Of a stretch of DNA of 64,000 bases, positions 21,645 to 32,700 are shown piece by piece; position 1 is the first letter of the stretch, and the number at the start of each line of letters is the position of its first letter. A program made the translations under genes and the position numbers. The stretch comes from Limonium bicolor (Eukaryota; Streptophyta; Magnoliopsida; Caryophyllales; Plumbaginaceae): positions 169,752,085 through 169,816,084 of the forward strand of contig CM041780.1 of NCBI GenBank assembly GCA_023374045.1, in the 5' to 3' direction. The notes beneath the pieces are model-generated. The model had not been told where the DNA came from and searched no databases. It saw nothing but the letters and a program-made list of their open reading frames with translations.

Positions 21645-23622
21645 TCCTCCCGCGAGCCAAACTAGAGAGAAGTGGAAGTTTGGATCGAATGCGCTGAAAG
21701 GGAGAATGGAGAAGAGCTTTGGTCAACACATCCGCCAGTTGGTCATCGGCGGGGACATGCTCAACACGAAGCGCACCGGCGGCAACTCTCTCTCGAACGA
21801 AATGGAAGTCCATAGCCACATGCTTCATCCTACTGTGAAAGATGGGATTTTTCGTGAGGTAAGTAGCACTTAAATTGTAACAGAAGAGAATTGGGGCTTT
21901 TGAGAGACGAAACCCTAATTCTTGTAGAAGATGTAATAGCCAAATGGACTCGGCTGTAGCAATAGAAAGTGCTTTGTATTCCGCCTCTGTAGAAGACTTA
22001 GCGACTGTCTTTTGTTTCTTTGAGCTCCAGGAGACCATGTGAGGGCCAAGGAACACGCAGAAGCCAGACGTCGATTTTATATCAACCGGGGAGCCAGCCC
22101 AGTCTGCATCCGAGAAAATGGTGAGAGAGTCGATTGGAGCAGCGGGGTAATAAACACCTAACCGCCGGGTGTGATTCAGGTATCGAAGAATTATTTTAAC
22201 TGCCTGCCAATGTACTGCCTGAGGTTGATGCATGTATTGACATACTCTATTAACTGTAAAGTGTATGTCTGGTCGAGTTATGGCTAGATATTGTAGTGAG
22301 CCAACAATGCTGCGATACTGAGTAGGGTCTGTGTGTAAAGGAGAGTCAGTAACATCCAGAGAAATAGAGGGGGATATAGGTGTAGGGCTTGGTTTAGAGT
22401 TTAACATGTTTGCCTTGGACAGAAGCTCTGTGATATATTTCTCTTGAGTTAAAAGTAACCCTTGAGAGCTGCGATAAGCTGAGATACCAAGGAAGTAGGC
22501 CAAATCACCAAGATCCTTTACAGGAAACACTTGTTTGAGCCTCTGTTTCAAATTGTTGACTAGAAACATAGAAGAACCAGTGACCAATATATCATCCACG
22601 TATAGAAGAATATAGAGCTTGTCCTTCCCTTTCTTGAAAATGAACAGAGAAGAATCTGTAGTGGATTTCTTAAAACCAATTTGCAAGAGATAGGAACTGA
22701 GAGTAGAGTACCAAGCCCGTGGAGATTGTTTTAGCCCATATAGGGCTTTCTTTAACTTGCAAACATGATGAGGATGTGCCTTGCTAATGAAACCAGGGGG
22801 TTGCTTAACAAAAACATTTTCTTCCAACTCACCATTCAGAAAGGCATTCTGAATATCCAGATGCTGAATAGGCCAATTATAGGAAACTGCAATTGCCAAA
22901 ACAGTTCTGATAGTGGTGACCTTAACCACGGGACTATATGTGTCAAAATAATCCACTCCTTCAGTTTGATTGAAACCCTTAGCAACAAGCCTTGCTTTCC
23001 TGCGTTCAATAGACCCATCAGCCTTATATTTTGTTTTCAAAATCCATTTCACCCCTAGAACATTCATTGCTTGACTTTTAGGAACCAATTCCCAAGTATT
23101 GGTATCCAACAGAGCCTGATATTCCTTTTGTATTGCTGCTCTCCATTCCTCAAATTTCTGTGCCCGAGTAAATGTAGGTTCATCTGGAACCTCTGTTGGT
23201 AACTGAGTGGAGTTACACCAAGGTATTGTGCCATCTGTTCGAGTGAGAGGTTTGTGAATGTTGGCACGTGCCCTGGTGATCATAGGATGAATAGGATGGG
23301 ATGGTGGGTCAGGTTGGGATGAGATGGTATCTGAGATGTGGTGTGACTGTGAAGATGAGGGAGAGACTGGTTGTTTAGGTGATGAGGGAGATGGTGGTTG
23401 TTCTGGTAATGAGGAAGATAGCGGTTGTTCTGGTGAGAGGGGAGATGGTGACTGGTCTGGTGGTGAGATAGATAGTGGCTGGTCTGGTGGTGAGGTAGGT
23501 GAATCTGGTGCGGTATAGGAGATGTGATCAGAAGGGATAATCACAGGAAAAAGAGTAGATGTTTGTGGAGGTTTGTGTGGTGAGAGATTCTTATAGGGAA
23601 AATGATCTTCATTAAACACCAA
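21640..23622 (-). CDS. Copia reverse transcriptase-RNase H, open frame of 660 codons
   Basis: The 3' half of copia pol, uninterrupted. It starts in the end of integrase (VFNEDHFPYKNL), then a Pro/Ser-rich linker with SPPDQPLS-type repeats (residues about 40-105). The RT follows: EEWRAAIQKEYQALLDTNTW, WILKTKYKADGSIERRKARL, DIQNAFLNGELEENVFVKQP and catalytic ILLYVDDILVTG. RNase H has FSDADWAG, KSSTEAEYKAL and HSRMKHVAMDFHFVRE. It ends VPADDQLADVLTK plus a short tail. The stop codon uses bases of the 3' LTR, so the frame reads through the polypurine stretch. The methionine at 23622 is just the first ATG in a frame that formerly continued from integrase. Confidence 0.93.
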   Translation of the reverse strand: MVFNEDHFPYKNLSPHKPPQTSTLFPVIIPSDHISYTAPDSPTSPPDQPLSISPPDQSPSPLSPEQPLSSSLPEQPPSPSSPKQPVSPSSSQSHHISDTISSQPDPPSHPIHPMITRARANIHKPLTRTDGTIPWCNSTQLPTEVPDEPTFTRAQKFEEWRAAIQKEYQALLDTNTWELVPKSQAMNVLGVKWILKTKYKADGSIERRKARLVAKGFNQTEGVDYFDTYSPVVKVTTIRTVLAIAVSYNWPIQHLDIQNAFLNGELEENVFVKQPPGFISKAHPHHVCKLKKALYGLKQSPRAWYSTLSSYLLQIGFKKSTTDSSLFIFKKGKDKLYILLYVDDILVTGSSMFLVNNLKQRLKQVFPVKDLGDLAYFLGISAYRSSQGLLLTQEKYITELLSKANMLNSKPSPTPISPSISLDVTDSPLHTDPTQYRSIVGSLQYLAITRPDIHFTVNRVCQYMHQPQAVHWQAVKIILRYLNHTRRLGVYYPAAPIDSLTIFSDADWAGSPVDIKSTSGFCVFLGPHMVSWSSKKQKTVAKSSTEAEYKALSIATAESIWLLHLLQELGFRLSKAPILFCYNLSATYLTKNPIFHSRMKHVAMDFHFVRERVAAGALRVEHVPADDQLADVLTKALLHSPFQRIRSKLPLLSSLARGRM

Positions 23623-23639
23623 ATCTCTGTTGATGTAAA

Positions 23640-24765
23640 GTTTCTGTGTGCTAGGACAGTAGCAAAGATAGCCACAGTGCTTTGTCGAGTAGCCTAGAAA
23701 AATGCACAGCTGAGATCGAAAGGCCAGTTTGTGTGGGTTATGTGGTCTGAGATTGGGCCAGCAAGCACTCCCAAATACTTTGAGAATGGAAAAATTAGGT
23801 GGTTTGTGAAAGAGTAGCTCAAAGGGAGTTTTGTAGTTGAGGTTTTTTGTGGGAGTGCGGTTACTTAGGAAAACAGCTGTCTGGGCTGCATAAGACTAGA
23901 ACTTCATAGGTAAGTGAGAATGAGATAACAGTGTAAGGGTCTTGTCTAGTATGTATCTGTTCCTGATTTCCACTGCACCATTCTGTTGGTGTGAATATGG
24001 ACAGGAAAAACGATGATTAATACCATTAGCATTGACAAGACTAGATAAGGCCACAAATTCACCACCACCATCTGTTTGGATACTCTTAACTGTTGTGTTA
24101 AACTGAGTAGAAACCAATTTCAGAAATGTACTAAAAATGATTTGAACATCAGATTTAACAGACATAGGAAACAAAAGTAAACTTGGAGTAGTCATCAACA
24201 ATTAATAGGAAGTACTTGAAACCATCCAATGAAGTAACATATGAGGGGCCCCAAACATCCAAGTACAATAGTTCAAAGGGTAAAACAGAGACAGTATCTC
24301 TAGTATAGTGTGGTAGGGCATGGACTTTCCCTTGACAACAAGCGTCACAAATTCACTATACTTAGGTGTAAGGGATGGCAATTGAAAATCAGATAGAATT
24401 TTATTGGTAATAAAAGCTGAAGGATGTCCAAGTCTTTTGTGCCAAGTAGAGGAGGTAGCTTTGGTTCCTGGAAGCAATCTTGTGGCATTGGCTTGAGGGT
24501 GGGTAGGCTCAGGAAACACATAAACACCAGCTCTAACCGGACCTTGTAGAAGAGTTCTCTTGGTTGTAAGGTCCTTCAAGAGAAAACCATTGACATAAAA
24601 CTCAAAGTAAACATCATTGTCATGACAAAACTGTCTAACAAATAACAGATGTTTATTTAGAGAAGGGGATCTGTATATTTGATGTAGCAAAAAATCACCA
24701 GATTTGTGAGAGATTAAACCTGAACCACTATGAGAGATTGACATACCAGATCCATCACCCAAGGT
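23640..24765 (-). pseudogene. Copia protease end, GAG-pre-integrase and integrase, frameshifted
   Basis: Minus-strand pieces: 24762-24202 contains the post-protease DGSGMSISHSGSG and GAG-pre-integrase STWHKRLGHPSAFITNKIL, then shifts frame near the HHCC cysteines. 24201-23896 has FPMSVKSDVQIIF, the catalytic IQTDGGGEF and SCPYSHQQNGAVEIRNRY with the conserved Glu region. A stop after LPMKF (about 23896) precedes SYAAQTAVFLSNRTPT and the integrase C-terminus KVFGSACWPNLRP. Order integrase before RT is diagnostic of Ty1/copia. Stops and frameshifts inactivate it. Confidence 0.88.
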
Positions 24766-25670
24766 GATAGTATCATGACCAGAGAACTCTGAGTTACCAA
24801 GGTTTAGTCTAGTCAGATCATTAGTAAAGTGATGAGTGGCTGCTGTATCTGGTAGCCACTCCTGGTGAGCATAATTGCCAGTAGCATTAGCTGAGAAAGA
24901 GGCTGGTGGAGACTGCTGATAGGTTTGATTAAACCGATGATAGCATATGGCAGCTACATGGCCTCTTTTGGAACATATCTGACATGTAGGACGATTGTCT
25001 ATGCCACCATTGACAAGATAGGAAGATCTGCCTCCACCTCTGTTGCCTGAGGAAGAGAACGGCCTCCTCCTCGACCTCCACCTCTGGAGTTTCTGTTATT
25101 ATTTCCTCTCCCTTTTCCCTGATTTGAATTTCTACTGTTGTTACCTCCAGTAAAATTTGCTTCGGTAGCATTAACACAAACACTTTCTGTGACTGATTTA
25201 ACAGACTGAGATAGGATATCCTCATAGATTAGGAGGAAATTGTAGATTTGGCGTGAGGTACAGATCTCAGTGCGTGTGATGATATTAGTAACTACAGACT
25301 CATATTCTTTTGGAAGACCTCTGAGTATGTATGATTGAAATTCTCTATCAGATACATGATGTCCTGTGATAGATAGTGAGAAGGAGAGGGATTTGGCTCT
25401 GTTATAGTATATGGTGATGGATTCATCAGATTTTTTGGTAAGGCTGGCCATTTGTAAGTGGAGCTGTCCTAGATGTGCGACTGTTTTAGCAGAAAAAGAA
25501 TTATGTAGTTCATTCCATACCTCAGCCGAAGTGGTTAGATCAATAACCTGACTAGCAATATCCTCCGTGAGAGAAATCAGAAGAATACTTAGGACTAGTT
25601 GATCCTGCTGTTTCCACTTGCTGTGCTCTGGATTCACTGTTCCATTGGCCATGGCAGGTGGACAGACTGA
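24766..25670 (-). pseudogene. Copia gag (3' part) and protease, frameshifted
   Basis: Minus strand. Residues from 25652 give the copia gag core: WKQQDQLVLSILLISLTEDI, AEVWNELHNSF, ITIYYNRAKSLSFSLSI and YILRGLPKEYESVVTNI. A Gly/Arg/Asn-rich tail (GRGNNNRNSRGGGRGGG) follows. After a frameshift near 25010 comes the zinc knuckle CQICSKRGHVAAIC (CX2CX4HX4C). Then protease: EWLPDTAATHHFTND, with D-T-A instead of the usual D-S/T-G active-site triplet. The gag continues upstream beyond the Reina element at 30887-31118. Confidence 0.88.
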
Positions 25671-25675
25671 TGATC

Positions 25676-26013
25676 TGTGCCCAGCCCGGATGTTCGTACT
25701 CGCCCAGCCCGTGTTAGGAAAGGCCCGAGTTATTTATCTGACTATGTTTAGGATAATTAGTCTCTTATTTATTTATTCTTCAGGTTGTTAGGATATTCTC
25801 TAGATTATTTAACATTAGTTAATCTCTTTATTGTTATCTTTTTCCCTTGAGTTTGGCTAGTTAGTTGCTAGATTACAATTATTTATTTGCAACATTTGCT
25901 GTTACTGAAGGTTAGGCAATAACAGATTTCTATTTCCCTACTTCTTTCTCTCATCTTCTCGCCCTTCCCTGCTCTTCCCACTCAATTTCCCCTGCCTCTA
26001 AGCGCCTGTCACA
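25676..26013 (+). repeat. 5' LTR of the Reina-type element (338 bp)
   Basis: Starts TGTGCCCAGCCCGG and ends CGCCTGTCACA. A likely primer site tttggtgctttcattg follows at once (26014-26029); I cannot name its tRNA with confidence. Differs from the 3' LTR by a few substitutions and one 3-base gap. Confidence 0.92.
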
Positions 26014-26080
26014 TTTGGTGCTTTCATTGCTTCGATCTCACCCCAATTTCTAATTCTCCATATCGTTACTTCTATCTATC

Positions 26081-27131
26081 ATGGCTTCAGACGGCGCAAC
26101 GACTCGATTCAAAGCCTTGGAGGACCAGAACAAAAGATGAACGACGCTGTTAACGCCCTCGTGGTAGCACAGCTCAAATTCAAGAATACCATACAGTCTC
26201 AACTGACCGACGTTATCAGCCGACTTGCAGCCATCGAGTCGCGCACACCCATTCTGCGCACTCCCCCCAACACAGCAGCAACTTCCTCATCATCGACAGC
26301 CCCGCCAATCCGGACACCCAAACTTGAGATTCCATTCTTTACTGGCGAAAACGTCCATGGCTGGCTGTTTCAGGTTGAACGATTTTTCTCTTATCATCAT
26401 ATACCTCCTGACCAATGCCTCGACATCGCCGCGATGTATATGTCTAGACCGGCGCTTGTTTGGTTCACCATACAACATCAAGCGAACCTGTTCCCGTCTT
26501 GGGACCAATTCAAACTCGCTGTCCAGGAGCGTTTTGGTCCGACTGCATTTGAGAGTCCAGAGGGTACACTATACAAACTGACGCAGACAACAACGGTGGC
26601 TAAATACACCGAAACTTTCGAATCACTCCAGTCCCGGGTTCCGAATCTGGCTCCAGCTAGCGCTCTTAATTGTTATGTTTCTGGTTTAAGAGACGACATC
26701 AGACGGGAAGTTCTGCTTCTAAAACTGCAGTCCCTCATGTCCGCCGTTGGCTTGGCCCGCTCTGTTGAAGACAAACTGGCAGTCATTCAGACCCGATCCT
26801 CTGGACGGACGACATACACTAGACCCTTCCAACAGCAGCCGCTAGCTGCTACGTCCGTGCCTGCCCTTCCGCCGCCACCAAGCAAACCATCAGCCACTAA
26901 TCCGGCTGCTACTGCTCCAGGACGTACTCCTATTCGTCGCCTGACACCGGCAGAGGCATTGGCGCGCCGAGAGAAAGGATTATGTTACAACTGCGATGAA
27001 CGCTTTGTGCCGGGACATCGCTGCCAGGGCCGACAATTTTTTCTGCTCGTTACTGAACCGGGTGACACAGATTCGACACCTGCTCCTGAAACTGCTGCTA
27101 CTCTGAAACAAGTGAATTTGTGCAGCCGGTA
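26081..27131 (+). pseudogene. Reina-type gag, frameshifted near its start
   Basis: ATG at 26081 opens MASDGATTRFKALEDQNK, then the frame shifts near 26135. The main frame 26137-27131 (331 codons) has the Ty3 gag core: PKLEIPFFTGENVHGWLFQV, ERFFSYHHIP, ALVWFTIQHQ and WDQFKLAVQERFGP. The conserved YTETFESLQSRVPNL and FxSGLRDDIRREV region (here YVSGLRDDIRREV) follows. Near residue 283 a Cys/His cluster CYNCDERFVPGHRC stands where the zinc knuckle is expected. It would form the capsid binding element RNA. Confidence 0.9.
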
Positions 27132-29072
27132 GAGGAAGATATTCCGAATATTTCGCTACATGCCTTCGAGGGCGAATCTGCCCAGTCCACACTACGAATT
27201 TGGGGCAAAGTGAATGGGCAGCCGCTTGTCATGCTCGCGGATGGTGGCTCCACACATAATTTCATTCATCCTCGGTGGGTTCGGCATCTTGGTATTCCGG
27301 TTCAGTCGTCACGCCACTTCCGCGTGGTTGTTGGTAACGGCGACGCTATGTCTAGCGAAGGAGTCACCGCGCCTGTCCAAGTATCACTGGCCAACCATGT
27401 TTTCCCTATTACCTTCCACTTACTAGCAGTACACGGTACTGATGCTGTTCTCGGGTGCGCTTGGCTGTCTACCTTGGGCCCGATTATCACCGAATACAAA
27501 GACTTGTATATGATGGTTCGGTGGAAAGACATGTGGGTTACAATGCACGGTATCCCCCCGACGCCAGCCTCTCCAATCTCATTCTCCCAAATGCATTCGA
27601 GTCAGCAGCGTGGCGGACTTGAGTCATACTACGCCCTCTTTGTGCGCGAGACCGACAGTGCCCACATCGAGGTGGCGCCTGATCTACCTCCTGCTCCAAC
27701 GCCAGCCCTGCAAGACCTTCTTCAGCGTCACACACCGGTCTTCCAGCAGCCGCGAGGTCTGCCTCCATTCCGCCCACATGATCACTCCATTCCCTTGTTG
27801 CCGGACACTCAGCCGGTAAACGTCCGCCCTTACCGCTATCCGTACAAGCAGAAGGAAGCGATTGATCAATTGGTCTAGGAAATGTTGCGTGACGGTGTCA
27901 TACAGCCAAGTACTAGTCCTTTTCTTCACCCGTACTCTTGGTCCGTAAGAAGGATGGCTCGTGGCGGTTTTGTGTTGACTATAGGGCCTTGAACGCAGTT
28001 ACTATCAAGGATCGCTTTCCAATTCCAACAGTAGACGAGTTGTTGGATGAATTGCATGGGGCAACCGTTTTCTCTAAACTCGACCTACGTGCAGGGTATC
28101 ATTAGCTCCGCCTCGCCCCGTCGGATATCCATAAGACGGCTTTTCGTACACATGACGGCCACTACGAATTTTTGGTCATGCCCTTTGGCCTCACGAATGC
28201 ACCGTCTTCATTTCAGGCTGCTATGAATGATCTGTTTCGTTCAGTCCTTCGCCGGTATGTTCTCGTTTTCTTTGATGACATTTTGATATACAGTCCGGAC
28301 CATGCCTCGCATTTACAACATCTGGATCATGTTTTGCAACTTCTGGGTGATGCTTCATTTTTTGCAAAACCATCTAAGTGCACTATTGGAGCTGCTTCCA
28401 TCTCGTATTTGGGCCACATTATTTCCGCAAGTGGTGTGTCGGCGGATCCGGACAAAATAGCAGCAATTGTTTCTTGGCCCCAACCCCGTACGGTTCGCCA
28501 GTTACGTGGATTTTTGGGATTAGCTGGTTACTATCGTCGGTTTATTGCGGGGTTTGCTACTCTTGCAGCGCCTCTCACCTCCTTATTAAAAAAGGATTCC
28601 TTTCAATGGTCATCTGCTGCTACAGCTGCTTTTGACAGCCTGAAGGCTGCCTTGTCTTCTGCCCCGGTTTTGCGTCTCCCGGACTTCACTAAAGAATTCG
28701 TGGTTCAAACGGATGCTTCGGGTTCTGGTGTTGGCGCTATCTTGTCTTAGGACAGTCATCTGATAGCCTATTTCAGCAAGCAGTTGTCGTCCCGAATGCA
28801 GGCTGCTTCTACTTATTCTCGGGAAATGTTTGCTATCACTGAGGCCGTTAAGAAGTGGCGTCGTCGTACTTGTTGGGCTCTCGCTTCACCATTCTCACGG
28901 ACCATCAGAGCCTCCGTTCGTTGGTCTCTCAAACCATTCAGTCCCCCGAGCAGCAGCGTTGGTTAGCTAAACTTTTGGGATTTGATTTTACTATTGTTTA
29001 TCGCCCCGGCAAGGACAACACTCCAGCAGATGCGCTTTCTCGCATTGATGAGGGTCAGCTCAACAGTCTGTA
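27120..29072 (+). pseudogene. Reina-type protease, RT and RNase H with TAG stops
   Basis: The protease motif LADGGSTHNFI has its Asp at residue 41 of the frame from 27120, with D-G-G where D-S-G/D-T-G is usual. The RT spans about 27790-28570: VRPYRYPYKQKEAIDQLV then TAG (27876-27878), a frameshift near 27930, [14 protein letters not shown] and [14 protein letters not shown] follows (about 28103), then [19 protein letters not shown], catalytic FFDD at 28271 and [11 protein letters not shown]. RNase H has VQTDASGSGVGAILS then TAG (28748-28750), then DSHLIAYFSKQLSSRMQ and YRPGKDNTPADALSR. A fourth TAG closes at 29071. All four TAGs replace positions where Gln is the usual residue or fits. Confidence 0.92.
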
Positions 29073-30660
29073 GGCTACATCGCGGCCCGTGGTTGCCCTC
29101 CTCTCCGCCTTGCGTATCTTTATTTCCCAGCATTGCCAAGACCATGTTGCTCGCATTCAATCGGAGCCCGCTGCGCATCCGGACTATGCCTTTCGGGATG
29201 GTTTGCTATATTAAAAGGCCGCCTCTTTGTCCCGGCCTCGTCTGCACTTCGACCATTATTGATTCAGGAGTTCCATTCTTCTCCGCTCGGCGGCCATGCT
29301 GGTGTCTCCCGTACTCTGGCCAAGCTCACTGCGGTTTCTATTGGCCTGGTATTCGCGAGGAGGTTAAGCTTGCCATTCGTTCTTGTGCCACGTGCCAAGA
29401 AGTCAAGCCGGAAAATCGTGCTCCGAAGGGCTTGCTGCAACCTCTACCGGTTCCGTCGAAGGTGTGGGATGAGATTTCTATGGATTTCATCACTCATCTT
29501 CCCCGTCCCGTGGGTTCTCTGCTGTCATGGTGGTCGTTGATCGCTTGTCAAAGTATGCTCATTTCTGTCCTCTTGGCTCTAAGTTCTCGGCTGTTGATGT
29601 TGCTAGAGTCTTCGCCCGGGAGATTTGTCGCCTCCATGGTTTGCCCTCAAATATTGTTTCGGACCGTGATCCCATTTTCATGAGTGCGTTTTGGCAGGAG
29701 CTATTTCATTTGCAGGGCACCACCTTGTCTATGTCTAGTGCATATCACCCGCAGTCCGATGGGCAAACTGAGATTGCCAACCGCCTTCTAGAGGATTATC
29801 TTTGCTGCTATGTTGCTGATGCCCCCTCTTTATGGATGGATTACCTTCATTGGGCGGAGTGGTGCTACAATACCAGCTTTCATTCTTCTATTGGCACTAC
29901 TCCTTATGAAGCAGTGTACGGGCGGTCCCCATCGTCCTTGCTGGATTATGAGCCCGGAAGCTCGTCGGTAGCAGCAGTGGACTCGGTCCTATCCTCCCGT
30001 TCCGACCTCCTCCAGTCCTTGAAGGACAAAATTGCTCACGCGCGCCTCCGTATGCAGCAAAAAGCAAACAAAAACCGCACTGATGCTGCGTTTACTGTCG
30101 GGGACTTGGTATACGTGAAGCTTCAGCCCTACCGCCAGTCGTCGGTAGCGCACCGCTCTTCTTTTAAACTGGCCAAGCGTTTTTATGGGCCATTTCCCAT
30201 ACTTGCTCGCGTGGGTCCTGTTGCTTACAAGCTTCAGTTGCCTCTGGATGCTCGCATTCATGATGTTTTTCATGTCTCGCTCCTAAAGAAAGCTGTTGGG
30301 CCTCCTCCATCTGCTGTTGCTTCCTTACCTCCCGAGTTCGTGGATGGTCGGCCGCAAGTGTTGCCTGGGCGTGTCCTCAGCCGTCGGGATCAGCTCTTGG
30401 CTGGTCACTTTGTCCCTTATGTGTTGGTCGAACGGCAGGGACTGCCCCCTAAGGATGCTTTGTGGGAGCCCCTTTCTGAGTTGCAGCGAGATTTCCCAGC
30501 CTTCCGCCTTGAGGACAAGGCCGTTTTTGAAGAAGAAGGGGGAATGTGCCCAGCCCGGATGTTCGTACTCGTCCAGCCCGTGTTAGGAAAGGCCCGAGTT
30601 ATTTATCTGACTATGTTTAGGATAATTAGTCTCTTATATTTTTATTCTTCAGGTTTTTAG
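29073..30660 (+). pseudogene. Reina-type integrase and chromodomain-like end
   Basis: The first third is scattered over frames (29080-29526): HSSPLGGHAGVSRTLAKL, CATCQEVKPENRAPKGLLQP, and MDFITHLP with the first catalytic Asp. The frame 29527-30660 (377 codons) is open: VVVDRLSKYAHF, then NIVSDRDPIF with the second Asp, then [17 protein letters not shown] with the Glu. GPFPILARVGPVAYKLQLP and VFHVSLLKK follow. The end LVERQGLPPKDALWEP with FPAFRLEDK resembles a Reina chromodomain-like tail. The frame reads through the polypurine tract (EEEGG) and about 115 bases into the 3' LTR before a stop. Confidence 0.9.
30530..30544 (+). other. Polypurine tract of the Reina-type element
   Basis: GAAGAAGAAGGGGGA immediately before the 3' LTR; it is also in frame with the integrase ORF. 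Confidence 0.85.
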
Positions 30661-30881
30661 GATATTCTCTAGATTATTTAACATTAGAATCTCTTTATTG
30701 TTATCTTTTTCCCTTGAGTTTGGCTAGTTAGTTGCTAGATTACAATTATTTATTTGCAACATTTGCTGTTACTGAAGATTAGGCAATAACAGATTTCTAT
30801 TTCCCTACCTCTTTCTCTCATCTTCTCGCCCTTCCCTTTCTCTTCCCACTCAATTTCCCCTGCCTCTAAGCGCCTGTCACA
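30545..30881 (+). repeat. 3' LTR of the Reina-type element (337 bp)
   Basis: TGTGCCCAGCCCGG...CGCCTGTCACA, then the tgatc duplication and the resumed copia gag. Confidence 0.92.
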
Positions 30882-30886
30882 TGATC

Positions 30887-31118
30887 CCTCTACAAACTTA
30901 AAGAGATCGTTTCCCTTTAGGAAAGGAAGCAGCATTCCTTTCCATAATCTGAAGTTTGTTTCACTCAATTTGACTAAGTTTGCTGCAGCAGAAACCAGAG
31001 ATTGACTGCTAACTGTTGTCATTGTGATCTTTGCTGCAGGTGTAGCCGTGGATGTAACTACGGGATCAGCTTCAGGAGAATCGCTGGAGAGAGATTCGGT
31101 AGCAAGAGGTGTCTCCAT
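30887..31118 (-). pseudogene. Copia gag, N-terminal part
   Basis: ATG at 31118 (minus): METPLATESLSS..., then LVKLSETNFRLWKGMLLPFL and GNDLFKFVEGS, the opening of copia gag (xLxxxNFxxWxxxL..., L..FV.G). It is cut at the TSD of the Reina insertion and resumes at 25670 with VCPPAMANGTVNP. The start lies about 78 bases inside the primer site, a normal distance. Confidence 0.85.
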
Positions 31119-31183
31119 TGATGAATGTGAAGTTAGATCTAGATCTGAGATCTAGATCTGAAAAATTAAAATTCCCAGAGAGG

Positions 31184-31195
31184 GCTCTGATACCA
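31184..31195 (-). other. Primer-binding site, tRNA-iMet type (copia)
   Basis: The minus strand reads TGGTATCAGAGC, directly touching the 5' LTR, which ends CAATA. Confidence 0.88.
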
Positions 31196-31383
31196 TATTG
31201 AAAGAGAGAGGAGCGTGAATATAACGAATGTAATCTCAGATGTATTGCTTGTGTATTACATTACATTCTAGAGTCCTTATTTATAGTAAGTATAGAGAAC
31301 ATGTAATTGGACTCTACTAACAATCAAGGCCTCTGGGCCATATATGTAAAATAAACTCACGGCCCATATACTATGGGCTTACA
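31196..31383 (-). repeat. 5' LTR of the minus-strand copia element
   Basis: About 188 bp, matching the LTR at 21460-21644. Minus-strand TATAAATA at 31278-31285 is a candidate promoter box. The plus-strand side is followed by the TSD atgat. Confidence 0.88.
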
Positions 31384-31388
31384 ATGAT

Positions 31389-32700
31389 ATAATGCAGTTG
31401 TAGATTAGATCAAGGCTTTTTTATCAGCGTCAAATAATAGTCTAATGTCAGTTCGGGAAAACGATTCAGTAAGCGAGAAACTATCAACTAGTTCTCTAAA
31501 CGGATTCTCTTACTGATTCATTGTTAGCTAAAATAAAGAAAGAAGGCTTTGATTACAGTAGGTGACATGAGACTTCAGTAGAGTATATATATTTTTGTTC
31601 TTTGACTTACGTCTTTTTCCTTGCACATTGTTTCCAATTCCTGCACATTCAACATCACAATGTCAACACTGACCTCACCATTATGATGGTAAAAGAAGCA
31701 AGGAAATTTTTTCTGGATCTGTCATAAAAATACTGGATTTAGATAAGGATAATCCAGTAAAGGAAGAATCCAAGGCGGGATCACTGAGTTGGACTATTGA
31801 ATATTAAGTTAAACAATTACTCATTCATTCAGCTAACTAGCTAACTCTCCAACTAAACTAATCTGTTGTGATTGTGATTGTGATAGTGAATGAACCTGCT
31901 GCTTTCCACGAACTACATGTGATTACTCTGTCTTTTAATTTATAATTTCTCTCATCTTAATTACATGACTGTAGTTTAAGGATGATGAAGCAGACAAGTT
32001 TGGTTCAAAAGTTGAAAAGGTTTATATATTGACTGCAAACAAACTGGTTACTAAAATATACTCAATAAGTGATGCAATACTTCTTTCATTTGGCTATTTT
32101 CTTATCGCATAATGTTATATCCTTCAGGTCGAGCTCATGAACTAAACCGCTTCTTCCTTTGAGATAAATTCCAAACAAGATTAAAAATTCTTCTGTTACT
32201 GATATAAATACTTCTTACTCTTCAACATATATATGTCCCTTATTTTCCCTCTTGCTGTTAAGTGGTTGGGCATATTTGTCTTATAAGCAATTAGGAACGG
32301 AAGAGACAGACACACATTCAAGAGAAAGACGGATCTTCTGACTGTACTAGAAAAACTAGACAAAAGATGCAGAGAAGATTTACAGGTTACCACTTCGACA
32401 GCACAAGCACAGAGAATGAAGGTGCAGAGAATTACCTTATGAACTGCAGTTCCAGATTTTGGCCTACAAAGCGCAAGCAAAGAAGAGAATGAAGGTGCAG
32501 AAGAAAAGAAGAGAACGAAGCTCCAGATTTCGCCAGCCAGGGTCGCAATATTCAGAGGGAAAAAATGAAGGCTGTTACCGGTAGCATTAGGGTTGCAAAT
32601 CTCACCAGTAGCATGGAAAAATCAGTCCAATCACAAAGAAGAAGATAACGCCTGTACGGAGCGTAAAAAAAAGAGAGATAAAAGAAGATTTGGGGTGAAT
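31389..32700 (-). other. CACTA interior, left-type half, non-coding
   Basis: No recognisable protein. The stretch 32300-32560, read on the minus strand, shares the phrase caccttcattctcttct-ttgcttgcgc with 42745-42790 of the other CACTA. This supports membership of the same family and orientation. Nothing else noted. Confidence 0.5.

Larger units (their letters stand above)
25676..30881 (+). mobile_element. Ty3/gypsy chromovirus, Reina type, complete structure
   Basis: A 5.2-kb element with short LTRs (25676-26013 and 30545-30881) and a perfect TSD tgatc (25671-25675 and 30882-30886). It interrupts the gag of the minus-strand copia element. Gag, protease, RT, RNase H, integrase and a chromodomain-like end are all present. 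The small size, short LTRs and C-terminus suit the Reina clade. Frameshifts plus several in-frame TAG stops make it a pseudo-element. Confidence 0.93.
21460..31383 (-). mobile_element. Ty1/copia retrotransposon, minus strand, split by a Reina element
   Basis: LTRs of about 185 bp (21460-21644 and 31196-31383) are near-identical apart from small indels. A perfect TSD atgat lies at 21455-21459 and 31384-31388. A tRNA-iMet primer site abuts the right LTR. Copia order on the minus strand is gag, protease, integrase, RT, RNase H. After removal of the Reina insertion (25676-30881) the element is about 4.7 kb, normal for compact plant copia elements of the Ale/RE type (clade tentative). The LTR termini that fit the TSD are TG...TA rather than TG...CA. 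Confidence 0.92.

Noticed and set aside
23324..23518. Gly/Asp/Glu-rich plus-strand ORF
   Set aside because: Shadow of the Pro/Ser-rich linker in the minus-strand copia pol.
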